This document shows, piece by piece, positions 1-7,837 of a stretch of 64,000 nt of DNA. Numbering within the stretch: the first letter of the stretch is position 1; each line of letters starts with the position of its first letter. The stretch comes from Olsenella uli DSM 7084. Its GTDB lineage: Bacteria; Actinomycetota; Coriobacteriia; Coriobacteriales; Atopobiaceae. Under the pieces are notes generated by a model, which was not told the origin of the DNA, made no database searches, and saw nothing but the letters and a program-made list of their open reading frames with translations. The stretch lies in assembly GCF_000143845.1 (NCBI RefSeq), contig NC_014363.1, positions 605,186 through 669,185 on the forward strand, in the 5' to 3' direction. The position numbers and the translations under genes are program-made.

Positions 1-1
1 C

Positions 2-115
2 GACGTGACCGTCAAGCTCACCAAGAGCAACGGCAGCTGGACCATCGATGACGACAGCCTCAACGACCTCGTCAGCGCGGCATATGGTGGCGCGGACTTC
101 TCCAGCATGCTGTAG
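2..115 (+). CDS. C-terminal fragment of an unidentified protein
   Basis: The window opens inside a reading frame that gives 37 residues and then a TAG stop. The visible end contains VKLTKSNGSWTIDDDSL, a pattern common at the C-terminus of small extracytoplasmic NTF2-like or lipoprotein-type domains, where a beta strand carries a conserved tryptophan. The fragment is too short to assign a family. Codon use matches the neighbouring genes, so it is probably a real gene end and not a shadow frame. The next gene is separated by the pheS leader, so it is unlikely to be cotranscribed with pheST. Confidence 0.5.
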   Translation, partial: DVTVKLTKSNGSWTIDDDSLNDLVSAAYGGADFSSML

Positions 116-210
116 TTCTCCGATACGTCGCAGTCATACGCATTGGCCATCAATTGGTCCTCAGATGCTGTGAGTTGGCACAGGCTGGCGCTTCCACGCA
201 CCAGCCTGTG

Positions 211-530
211 CTACCCTGTGGCACGAGGCAGTGACGGAGAGGTCCGCATCGTCGCGTCGCCCACGGACAGAGAGGGAGCCCATCGGCTGAGAGGCTCCCA
301 CGGGGGCTGATGGGCGGAGTTCACTCTACCAGCCGCGACCTGAACGTTCCTTTCGCCTTGTTCCCGGGCCTTTGCCCAGGCACCCTGGCGAGAGTGCCAG
401 TAGGGGAGCCGTACGTCCCACGGCACGGGACTCAACGAGTGGGTGCTCGCGAGAGACAACGTGCGCATCAATCAAGGTGGTACCGCGGAGACATCCGTCC
501 TTGGGCACTGAGCCTGGGACGGTTTTTTGT
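211..530 (+). ncRNA. T-box riboswitch leader of pheST
   Basis: The leader has the hallmark T-box sequence at 470-488 (AATCAAGGTGGTACCGCGG), followed by a terminator hairpin and T-run before the pheS ribosome site. Upstream is a Stem I-like helix (GGGAGCC at 274-280 pairing with GGCTCCC at 293-299). A TTC triplet at 320-322 lies where the specifier is expected, matching phenylalanine. By family knowledge, uncharged tRNA-Phe would stabilise the antiterminator and allow pheST transcription. The T-box motif is seen directly; the specifier position and the outer boundary are inferred and were not folded. Bases 116-210 show nothing I recognise. Confidence 0.85.
495..528 (+). terminator. T-box regulated intrinsic terminator
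   Basis: CCGTCC at 495-500 pairs with GGACGG at 517-522, followed directly by six T residues (523-528). The 5' arm lies just downstream of the T-box sequence, as expected for a terminator that is mutually exclusive with the antiterminator. Confidence 0.8.
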
Positions 531-548
531 TTTGGAAGGGGTTTCGCG

Positions 549-1616
549 ATGGCAATGTCCGATGACCTGAGGGCCATTCAAGCACAGGTCGAGCAGGGAG
601 TCCTCGGGGCGGACACCCTCGATGCGCTCGACAGGATCCGCGTGGCGTCGCTGGGGAAGAAGGGTTCGCTCACGGCCATCATGCGCTCGATGGGCAAGGT
701 CCCACCCGAGGAGCGCCCGGCCATGGGCCAGCTCGCCAACACGGTGCGCGCCAACGTGCAGGCCGCCATCGAGCAGCGCAAGCTGCAGCTCGCCAAGGCT
801 GCCCTCGACGCCAAGATCTCCGCCGAGGCGGCCGACGTCACGCTGCCCGGCCGTCGGCTGGCGCCAGGCACGCAGCATCTCATCAGCCAGATCCGCGAGG
901 AGATCGAGGACATCTTCTGCGGCCTTGGCTACACCATCGAAGACGGCCCCTTCGTCGAGACCACCTACTACAACTTCACGGCCCTGAATGCCCCCGAGGA
1001 CCATCCCAGCCGCTCGGCCAAGGACACCTTCTATGTGGTGGACAACGCCCCCGAGGGCAAGGAGACCCACGCCCTAGGCGAGTCGGACGTGCTCCTGCGC
1101 ACCCAGACCTCTGGCGTCCAGGTGCACGTCATGGAGACGCGCAAGCCCCCCATCTACATGGTCTGCCCGGGCACGGTCTTTAGGCCCGATACTGCCGACG
1201 CCAACCACCTGCCGCAGTTCACGCAGGTGGAAGGCCTGGTAGTGGACGAGGGCATCACCTTCGGTGACCTCAAGGGCACGCTTGACTACTTCTGCCGGGA
1301 GATTTTTGGTAGGGACCGCGCCACGCGCTACCGCCCGCACTTCTTCCCGTTCACCGAGCCCTCCTGCGAGGTGGACGTCTCCTGCGGCGTCTGCCACGGC
1401 GAGGGCTGTCGCTTCTGCAAGAACACCGGCTGGCTCGAGATCCTGGGTTGCGGCATGGTCGACCCCAACGTCTTGGGCTACGTGGGTATCGATTCCGAGA
1501 GGTACTCGGGCTTTGCCTTCGGCATCGGCGTGGAGCGCGTGGCGGCACTCCGCTACGACTTGCCCGACCTGCGCATGCTCATGACCGGTGACATGCGCTT
1601 CCTCAGGCAGTTCTAG
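549..1616 (+). CDS. pheS: Phenylalanine--tRNA ligase alpha subunit
   Basis: PheS is the catalytic subunit of the cytosolic alpha2beta2 enzyme that charges tRNA-Phe. The product is about 355 residues, normal for the family. An N-terminal coiled-coil region (roughly 1-90) leads into the class II synthetase core. Motif 2 is visible as FRPDTADANHLPQFTQVEGL and motif 3 as GFAFGIGVERVAALRY near the C-terminus. A cysteine-rich insert (CGVCHGEGCRFC) precedes motif 3. I chose ATG 549 because GGAAGGG (534-540) sits eight bases upstream; longer in-frame extensions run through the T-box. pheT follows 70 bp downstream and is presumably cotranscribed. Confidence 0.96.
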   Translation: MAMSDDLRAIQAQVEQGVLGADTLDALDRIRVASLGKKGSLTAIMRSMGKVPPEERPAMGQLANTVRANVQAAIEQRKLQLAKAALDAKISAEAADVTLPGRRLAPGTQHLISQIREEIEDIFCGLGYTIEDGPFVETTYYNFTALNAPEDHPSRSAKDTFYVVDNAPEGKETHALGESDVLLRTQTSGVQVHVMETRKPPIYMVCPGTVFRPDTADANHLPQFTQVEGLVVDEGITFGDLKGTLDYFCREIFGRDRATRYRPHFFPFTEPSCEVDVSCGVCHGEGCRFCKNTGWLEILGCGMVDPNVLGYVGIDSERYSGFAFGIGVERVAALRYDLPDLRMLMTGDMRFLRQF

Positions 1617-1686
1617 GACTCCTCGCCCCATCCCACCGACATCCCTGCGGGTCACGCCCGCCCCTCCTTGAGAAAGGCAAGTAGAC

Positions 1687-4158
1687 ATGCGCGTCTCTTA
1701 CGAATGGCTCAAGACAATGGTCGACGTTCCGGACGACCCGCACGAACTCGTGGATGAGTTCGTGCGGACCGGCACCGAAGTCGAGGCGGTGGAGCGCCTT
1801 GGCGCCGACATACGGGGCGTCGTTACCTCACAGGTGCTGGAGAAGGTCCCCCATCCCGACTCCGACCATCTGTTCGTCTGCAAGATGGACGTGGGGGCAT
1901 GCAACGTCGATGCCGACGGCAAGCCGGTTCCGCTACAGGTGGTCTGCGGGGCGCAGAACTTCGAGCAGGGGGACAAGACCGTGACGGCCCTCGTGGGCGC
2001 CAGGCTCCCGGGTGGGATCGAGATCAAGAGAGGCAAGCTCAGGGGCATCGAGTCCCTTGGCATGAACTGCTCGTCACGCGAACTGGGCCTTGACGGCGAC
2101 CATTCGGGCATCATGATCCTGCCCCCAGACGCTCCGGTGGGCGTCGACTTCACCGAGTACCGAGGCATGTGCGACACGGTGATCGACTGCGAGATCACGC
2201 CCAACCGTCCCGACTGCCTCTCCATGTGTGGCATGGCGGTGGAGGCCGCCGCAGTGCTCGACAGGGACACCCACATCGAGCTGCCTGCCATCAAGGGGGA
2301 GTCTGCGGACTTCGGCCGCACGGCGGATCTGGTGGACGTGCACATCGAGGATCCCGAGCTCTGCGGTCGCTACACCGCGCGCGTGGTGAGGGGCGTGAAG
2401 ATCGCTCCCAGCCCCGAGTGGCTCGCAAGGCGCGTCATCGCCTGTGGCGCACGCCCCATCAACAACGTCGTGGACGTCACGAACTACGTCATGTTCCTGA
2501 CCGGCCAGCCGCTACATGCCTTTGACCTGGGAAAGCTGGGTAAGCGCGCAGGCAAGCGACACATCGTCGTGCGCGCCGCACGAAAGGGCGAGCTCCTCAC
2601 CACCTTGGACGGGCAGGAGCGCGCGCTCACGCCGGACATGACCGTCATCACCGACGACGGGAAGACCCCCATCGCCCTCGCGGGCGTCATGGGCGGCCTG
2701 GACTCCGACATCGACGAGGGTACCGTCGACGTGCTGCTGGAGAGCGCCGTCTTCGATGCGGGGCACATCTCTCGCACCAGCCGCAACCTCGACCTCATGA
2801 GCGAGGCCTCCATCCGCTACGAGCGCCAGGTGGATGGGGCACGCTGCGCCATCGTCTCGGACGTCGCGGCCGCCCTCTTCGAGCAGTGCTGTGCGGCCCA
2901 GGTCTGCGAGGGCATGGTCGACGCCTATCCTGCGCCCGTCGCCGCCCCCGAGATGGATTTGCGTCCCGACCGTGTCCGCGCCCTCTGCGGTGCCCCCATC
3001 ACGGACGAGTTCATGGTCAGCCGTCTCGAGCGCCTGGGATGCTCCGTCGGCCACGCCGAGGCGTGCGGCGGCGCCCTGCACGTCGTGGCGCCCACCAACC
3101 GCCCGGACCTCGTCCGCGAGATCGACCTCGTGGAGGAGGTCCTGCGCCTCTGGGGCGAGGGCGACGTGGAGCCCACGCTGCCTGCCGCCCGCAACCATGC
3201 CGGCGGGCTCACCGTGGAGCAACGTCGCCTGCGTGACATCGGGAGCGCCCTGCGCGCGAGCGGCCTTGCCGAGACGTCCACCTACAACTTCGCCGACCCG
3301 CGCGACCTTGAGCTTCTGGGCATGGACGAGGTGGGGAGGGGCGTTCCCGTCAAGATCATGAGGCCGCTTGTGGCCGACCAGTCCGAGATGCGTCGAGACA
3401 TGATGCCGGGGCTGCTCCGCTCCGTCGCCTACAACATCGACCACGGCGTGGACAACGTCCACCTCTACGAGATCGGTCGCGTCTTCTTCGGCCATCCGCA
3501 CAGGAGCCAGCCCGACGAGCCCCTGTTCGTCTCGGCTGCGATGTGCGGCTCCTGGTCTGATGACAGCTGGTGCGCCAAGCGCCTCCCCCTGGACTTCTTC
3601 GACGCCAAGGGTATCGTCGAGGGTCTCCTGGATGCCCTGCGCATCGTCAGGGTCCGCTTCAAGGCGGCCGATCCAGCTCGCTACGGCTGGCTGCAGCCGG
3701 GTCGTTCCGCCGAGGTCATCGCCCAGGGCGAGCTTCTGGGCTGGGTGGGCAACATCCATCCCACGTCACTCAAGAACTTCGACATCGACGTTCCCGTCGT
3801 CGCCTTCGAGCTCTCGGTCGCCGCGCTCCTGCGCCTGGCACAGCGCGAGCTTCCCTACGAGGACGTCCCCACGCTTCCCGGCGTCTCCATCGACCTCGCG
3901 CTCGTCGTGGACGAGGCCATGACCTTCGAGCAGGTCGTCCAGCGCATCAGGAGCGCCGGCGGCAAGCTCCTCTCGGACGTGCGACTCTTCGACGTGTACC
4001 GTGATGCGGTACGCGTGGGCGTCGGCAAGAAGTCCATGGCCTTCTCGCTCACCTATCGCGCGGCAGACCATACCCTCACCTCGGAGGAGGTCGACCGGGC
4101 GCATGGCAGGCTCGTGACCAAGGTCATGAGGAGCACGGGCGGTGAGGTCCGTGGCTAG
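1687..4158 (+). CDS. pheT: Phenylalanine--tRNA ligase beta subunit
   Basis: PheT is the tRNA-recognition and editing subunit that partners PheS. At 823 residues it has the full bacterial architecture: an N-terminal EMAP-like tRNA-binding domain (about 40-155, with HPDSDHLFVCKMDVG), B3/B4 editing region (about 215-400), B5 domain (about 415-490), the inactive synthetase-like core (NFADP, then RPLVADQSEMRRDMMPGLL), and a C-terminal FDX-ACB anticodon-binding domain (about 728-820, opening LPGVSIDLALVVDEAMTF). The ATG follows GAGAAAGGC by about ten bases. No terminator-like hairpin was seen directly after it. Confidence 0.96.
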   Translation: MRVSYEWLKTMVDVPDDPHELVDEFVRTGTEVEAVERLGADIRGVVTSQVLEKVPHPDSDHLFVCKMDVGACNVDADGKPVPLQVVCGAQNFEQGDKTVTALVGARLPGGIEIKRGKLRGIESLGMNCSSRELGLDGDHSGIMILPPDAPVGVDFTEYRGMCDTVIDCEITPNRPDCLSMCGMAVEAAAVLDRDTHIELPAIKGESADFGRTADLVDVHIEDPELCGRYTARVVRGVKIAPSPEWLARRVIACGARPINNVVDVTNYVMFLTGQPLHAFDLGKLGKRAGKRHIVVRAARKGELLTTLDGQERALTPDMTVITDDGKTPIALAGVMGGLDSDIDEGTVDVLLESAVFDAGHISRTSRNLDLMSEASIRYERQVDGARCAIVSDVAAALFEQCCAAQVCEGMVDAYPAPVAAPEMDLRPDRVRALCGAPITDEFMVSRLERLGCSVGHAEACGGALHVVAPTNRPDLVREIDLVEEVLRLWGEGDVEPTLPAARNHAGGLTVEQRRLRDIGSALRASGLAETSTYNFADPRDLELLGMDEVGRGVPVKIMRPLVADQSEMRRDMMPGLLRSVAYNIDHGVDNVHLYEIGRVFFGHPHRSQPDEPLFVSAAMCGSWSDDSWCAKRLPLDFFDAKGIVEGLLDALRIVRVRFKAADPARYGWLQPGRSAEVIAQGELLGWVGNIHPTSLKNFDIDVPVVAFELSVAALLRLAQRELPYEDVPTLPGVSIDLALVVDEAMTFEQVVQRIRSAGGKLLSDVRLFDVYRDAVRVGVGKKSMAFSLTYRAADHTLTSEEVDRAHGRLVTKVMRSTGGEVRG

Positions 4159-4171
4159 GCTTGCTGACGGC

Positions 4172-4210
4172 CTCGTGGCCGGGCCTACGGATGGTCTCGT
4201 GGCCGGGCCT
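4172..4210. repeat. Short 15-bp direct repeat after pheT
   Basis: CTCGTGGCCGGGCCT occurs at 4172-4186 and again exactly at 4196-4210, a 24-bp period, in the gap between pheT and the next gene. No function is evident; local slippage or duplication is the simplest explanation. Confidence 0.7.
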
Positions 4211-4308
4211 GCGTCGGTGGCTGCGGCGAGGTCTGCGACCGGGCCGTTGCGGTCGACTTGCGGAGCTCTTGGGGCCAGCGGAGCCCCCGAGCTGTTAGGA
4301 TAGGTCCC

Positions 4309-5085
4309 ATGCCAAGCTGGAACATACATACCGCCCACGTGGAGTCCCTGCTCCGTACGCATGACGTTGCGGAGCTGGGCATCCGTGACGCCAACGCCTT
4401 CCTGTTCGGCAACGTCCTGCCAGACGTGTATGTGGGCTACATGGTCACGGACGTCAGCCGGAGGCTCGAGTACGCCGAGACGCACCTTGCAGACCCCACA
4501 TTCGTCCCCGAGCCTCGCTACCAGGAGTTCTGGGAGCGCTATGGCTGGCCTAGCAACTCCCGGGGCGTCGTGTCCGACGTGGTGCTGGGCGCGTGGTGCC
4601 ATCTGATGGCGGACAACGTCTACAACGCGCGCAACAACGCGTTCATCCGTGAGCGCGGCATCAGGCCCGGGGAGCGGACGCGCATCCGTAAGCAGAGGGA
4701 CTTCGACACCTTTGGCCGTACGCTCGACATCAGCTCGACCTTCGTGGTCGATGCCGGCCTGCTGGCGCAGTGCGCAGCCTTTCCCCAGTATGCGGTGGCC
4801 GAGAGGGACGTGCGTGCCGCGGTGGAGGTGGCCAACCAGGTGGTGGCGGCCAATCGCCGCGACCACATCGACGGCGCAGCTGCGTACTCCATGCTCACGG
4901 CCGGCTTCTTCCGCGAGGCGTTCGACGCGGTCGAGAGCCTCATGGCCGAGAGTCTCGCGGCCTATGCGGCAGGCACGTTCGCGCGAGGGGGTGGCTCCGG
5001 TGTGCAGCCAAGCGGCCAGGGCGTTCGTGTGGGCAGCCGGTGCGCACAGGGGGACGGCCGGGCGATGCAGGGAGGCGAAGAGTAG
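4309..5085 (+). CDS. Zinc-dependent phospholipase C-like protein
   Basis: The 258-residue product begins MPSWNIHTAHVE. It carries a pattern typical of the zinc-dependent phospholipase C-like superfamily (PF00882-type): early histidines, then LFGNVLPDVY near residue 36 and GAWCHLMADN near residue 93. These H/D residues could bind metal. No signal peptide is evident, so a cytoplasmic metal-dependent hydrolase is as plausible as a true phospholipase; the substrate is unknown. ATG 4309 was chosen over upstream in-frame codons because family similarity starts exactly there. The last 40 residues are Gly/Ser/Arg-rich. The stop abuts the GntR gene start, implying one transcript. Confidence 0.6.
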   Translation: MPSWNIHTAHVESLLRTHDVAELGIRDANAFLFGNVLPDVYVGYMVTDVSRRLEYAETHLADPTFVPEPRYQEFWERYGWPSNSRGVVSDVVLGAWCHLMADNVYNARNNAFIRERGIRPGERTRIRKQRDFDTFGRTLDISSTFVVDAGLLAQCAAFPQYAVAERDVRAAVEVANQVVAANRRDHIDGAAAYSMLTAGFFREAFDAVESLMAESLAAYAAGTFARGGGSGVQPSGQGVRVGSRCAQGDGRAMQGGEE

Positions 5086-5823
5086 ATGCCGACGTTTGAC
5101 AAGTCAGAGGGTGCGCTCCTCTACGTGCAGGTCTCCGACTTCGTTCGCGAGAAGATCTACTCCAAGGACTGGGGTGTGGACGAGCCCATCCCGTCCGAGC
5201 ACGAGCTGATGGGCATGCTGCACCTCTCGCGTGGCACCGTCCAAAAGGGCATCCGCCAGCTCGTGGACGAGGGGCTCCTCGTCCAGCAGCGCGGGCGGGG
5301 CACCTTTGTGGTGCAGCCGGTCATGGCGCGTCCCAGCAGCAACCGGCTGCTCTCCTTCGGCGAGTCCATGAGCGCCCAGGGCGTGGAGTTCGAGACCAGG
5401 GTCGTGGAGCGCCGTGTTGAGCGTGCTGGTGCGATCTGTGCGGAGAACCTGCAGATAGAGCCCGGAGATGACTACCTCTACCTCTGCCGTGTGCGCTACG
5501 TGCGCCACCGCGCGGTCATGCTCATCGAGAGCCACCTGAACCTCTCCGCCTGCCCGGGGCTCGAGGAGGTGGACTTCTCGAGCGAGTCGCTCTTCGCGGC
5601 GGTCGAGCGCATGAGCGGACGCGAGATCGGACGCTCCGAGATGGTCTACACGGCACGCGTCGCCGGCAAGAAGCGCGGGGGCTACCTGGAGTGCGACGAG
5701 CACGCACCCGTGCTCGAGCTTGACCAGCTGGTCCGTCTGGCCGACAGCACGCCGTTCGAGTGGGGTAGCGTATGGCTTCCGGCGAACCGCTGCGTCATAT
5801 CGAACGAGACGCGTCGCGCGTAG
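5086..5823 (+). CDS. GntR/HutC-family transcriptional regulator
   Basis: A 245-residue DNA-binding repressor-type protein. The N-terminal winged helix-turn-helix (about 10-80) contains the GntR signature IPSEHELMGMLHLSRGTVQK and the wing RGRGTFV. The remainder (about 95-240) is a UTRA ligand-binding domain of the HutC subfamily, ending with LDQLVRLADSTPFEWG. Its position 62 bp upstream of a GH13 glycosidase, on the same strand, suggests it responds to a sugar or sugar phosphate and controls that gene, as TreR-type regulators do. The effector cannot be read from the sequence. It starts immediately after the stop of the preceding gene. Confidence 0.88.
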   Translation: MPTFDKSEGALLYVQVSDFVREKIYSKDWGVDEPIPSEHELMGMLHLSRGTVQKGIRQLVDEGLLVQQRGRGTFVVQPVMARPSSNRLLSFGESMSAQGVEFETRVVERRVERAGAICAENLQIEPGDDYLYLCRVRYVRHRAVMLIESHLNLSACPGLEEVDFSSESLFAAVERMSGREIGRSEMVYTARVAGKKRGGYLECDEHAPVLELDQLVRLADSTPFEWGSVWLPANRCVISNETRRA

Positions 5824-5885
5824 GTCGCACGTGAGTGGCACGTGGGTCGTATGGGAGGGCCGAGAGCCCATAGGGAGGAGTTCGC

Positions 5886-7256
5886 ATGAGCTGGTACGAG
5901 GAGTCCGTCATCTATCAGGTGTATCCGCTGGGGCTCACGGGCGCCCCGTACGAGAACGACGGCACGTCCGAGCCCACGCCACGTCTGCTGAAGCTGGTCG
6001 ACGACGGTTGGCTCGATCACATGCGTCGCCTGGGCGTCAGCTGCCTCATGCTGAACCCGGTGTTCGAGAGCGGCTCACATGGCTATGACACCTGCGACTA
6101 CACAGTCGTCGACCGGCGCCTGGGCACCAACCCAGACCTTCGTGCGGTGGTGGACGCCGCCCACGAGCGAGGGATGCGCGTTCTCCTCGACGCCGTGCTC
6201 AATCATGTGGGACGCGGTTTCTGGGCCTTCGAGGACGTGCTCAGGCGGCGTGAGTCCAGCCCGTATGCCGGTTGGTTCAACGTGGACTTTGGTGGTGACG
6301 ACGCCTATGGGGACGGCCTCTCATACGAATGCTGGGAGGGCGTCGACTCCCTGGTGAAGCTCAACCACGCCAATCCCGAGCTCAATGCCTACCTGGCCGA
6401 CGTCATCCGGGGCTGGGAGCGCGAGTTTGGCATAGACGGCCTGCGCCTAGATGTGGCCTACTGCTTGGACCAGGGCTTCTTGCGCTACCTTCGTGAGGTC
6501 GCCGACGAACTTGGCGCTGCCCGCACAGAGCGTCTGGGCGAGAGGGATGCGAAGTTCGTGCTTGTGGGCGAGACCCTGTTTGGCGACTACAACCAGTGGA
6601 TGGGCGATGACCTCTGCGACGCCGTGACCAACTACGAGGCCTACAAGGGCCTGTGGTCGAGCATGAACTCCCACAACATGCATGAGGTCGCCTATGCGCT
6701 GGACCGCCAGAGCGGAAGCCAGCCCTGGAACCTCTACACGGGTCGCCATCTGCTGAACTTTGTCGACAACCACGACGTGGTGCGCATCGCGACCAAGCTC
6801 GATGACGCCCGCCAGCTGCGTCCGCTCTACGGGCTCCTCTTCGGCATGTGTGGCGTCCCATGCGTCTACTACGGCAGCGAGTGGGGCATCGAGGGCGAGA
6901 AGTGTCCCGGTGACCATGAGCTGCGCCCCGCGCTGGATGTGCCCCAGTGGAACGAGCTCACTGACTGGCTGCAGGCGCTTGCGGCCTGTCGCGTGCCGGG
7001 CCACGCTGGGTCGGAGGCCCTTTCGTGGGGAGACTACCACCAGGTGGAGGTCCAGCCCAACCAACTGCTGTTCCAGCGCAAAAGCAAGCGCGAACGGCTC
7101 TTCGTGGCCGTCAATGCGGCTGACGTGCCGTATACCTTCCACTTCGACGCCGGCTGCGGGCGGGCTATCGACGTGATCACGGGCGAGGACCACGACTTTG
7201 GCGGCGGTAGTGAGGTCGCGCCCTTCTCGGCACACTTCTGGCTCTGCGAGCGCTAG
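5886..7256 (+). CDS. GH13 alpha-amylase family glycosidase
   Basis: A 456-residue intracellular alpha-glucan-acting enzyme with no signal peptide. All GH13 regions are present: LDAVLNHVGR (about 101-110), GIDGLRLDV with the nucleophile Asp near 189, LVGET with the acid/base Glu near 229, and NFVDNHD with the third Asp near 297. A short C-terminal beta domain closes the protein. The compact size suggests a maltodextrin or oligosaccharide glucosidase and not a secreted amylase; exact specificity is unknown. GGGAGGAG lies seven bases before the ATG. The upstream GntR gene is the likely regulator. Confidence 0.9.
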   Translation: MSWYEESVIYQVYPLGLTGAPYENDGTSEPTPRLLKLVDDGWLDHMRRLGVSCLMLNPVFESGSHGYDTCDYTVVDRRLGTNPDLRAVVDAAHERGMRVLLDAVLNHVGRGFWAFEDVLRRRESSPYAGWFNVDFGGDDAYGDGLSYECWEGVDSLVKLNHANPELNAYLADVIRGWEREFGIDGLRLDVAYCLDQGFLRYLREVADELGAARTERLGERDAKFVLVGETLFGDYNQWMGDDLCDAVTNYEAYKGLWSSMNSHNMHEVAYALDRQSGSQPWNLYTGRHLLNFVDNHDVVRIATKLDDARQLRPLYGLLFGMCGVPCVYYGSEWGIEGEKCPGDHELRPALDVPQWNELTDWLQALAACRVPGHAGSEALSWGDYHQVEVQPNQLLFQRKSKRERLFVAVNAADVPYTFHFDAGCGRAIDVITGEDHDFGGGSEVAPFSAHFWLCER

Positions 7257-7409
7257 CTGACCCCGTGTGCCGTCTGGTGTTGCCGCCGGGCGGGGCCTGG
7301 TGTCAGGCTGGCGCTGGCATGTGGGCGGCGGGTGATAACAGGTGAGGCCCCGCTAGTCCGCCGGTCGTGGGCCGGTCGTAGGTTTTGTGGGCGGTATTTT
7401 GTGGTCCAT
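7257..7409. other. Gene-free stretch after the glycosidase gene
   Basis: No coding frame with family-like content was found here on either strand. It is GC-rich and leads directly into the inverted-repeat array starting at 7410. Confidence 0.5.
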
Positions 7410-7680
7410 GGATGGCAGGGGAGCTTTTGTGAGTCGTTTGGGACGTTGGCTCACAAAAGCTCCCCTACCATCCGTTTTCCAGGCCCTGTGGGATGGGAGA
7501 GGAACTATTGTGACTCTGGTCTCCTGGGCGACTCACAATATCTCTCCTGGCATCCCAAACGGAGCTGATTTGCGGACGTATAGTGAACTATTGTGAAAAT
7601 GATTAAAAAATTTTTCACAAAGATTCCCCTGCCATCCACAGACTGACGAAAACCGGACGGCAGGTGAAGTTCTGTGAAAA
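7410..7680. repeat. Tandem inverted-repeat array (REPIN-like, 3.5 units)
   Basis: A motif of about 25 bases, roughly GGATGGCAGGGGAnCTTTTGTGA, occurs seven times in alternating orientation. Unit 1 is 7410-7433 paired with 7450-7473 (23 of 24 bases complementary, 16-base loop). Unit 2 is 7489-7516 with 7530-7557. Unit 3 is 7574-7599 (degenerate arm) with 7611-7637. A lone plus-strand copy lies at 7655-7680. Units repeat every 79-85 bp with 15-17 base spacers. Arms match their own partner better than arms of other units. The layout resembles paired REP elements of other bacteria, but no transposase gene is nearby. Confidence 0.8.
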
Positions 7681-7721
7681 GTGCCCGTACATCCATGGAG
7701 CGTCCGTCTGACATTCCATCC

Positions 7722-7762
7722 GACAAAAGAGCCCCACCTGGCGTTTGCCGAGGTGGGGCTCC
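7722..7762 (-). terminator. Intrinsic terminator of pyk
   Basis: AGCCCCACC (7730-7738) and GGTGGGGCT (7752-7760) form a nine-pair stem with a 13-base loop. On the minus strand it is followed by TCTTTTG. It lies 75 bp beyond the pyk stop and is oriented for that gene. Confidence 0.75.
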
Positions 7763-7837
7763 ATGCAAGGACCTTGCGGCATCACACGCGCCGCACGCCG
7801 GACGTTGCATGTGCGCGGCGTGCGGGGAAGGTGGCGG

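Noticed and set aside
4159-4308. Possible extra small gene or N-terminal extension before the phospholipase C-like gene
   Set aside because: The extension is Gly/Arg/Ser-rich repeat sequence; family similarity starts at ATG 4309.
7410-7680. CRISPR array
   Set aside because: Repeats alternate in orientation and form hairpin pairs, the 15-17 base gaps are too short for spacers, and no cas genes are present.
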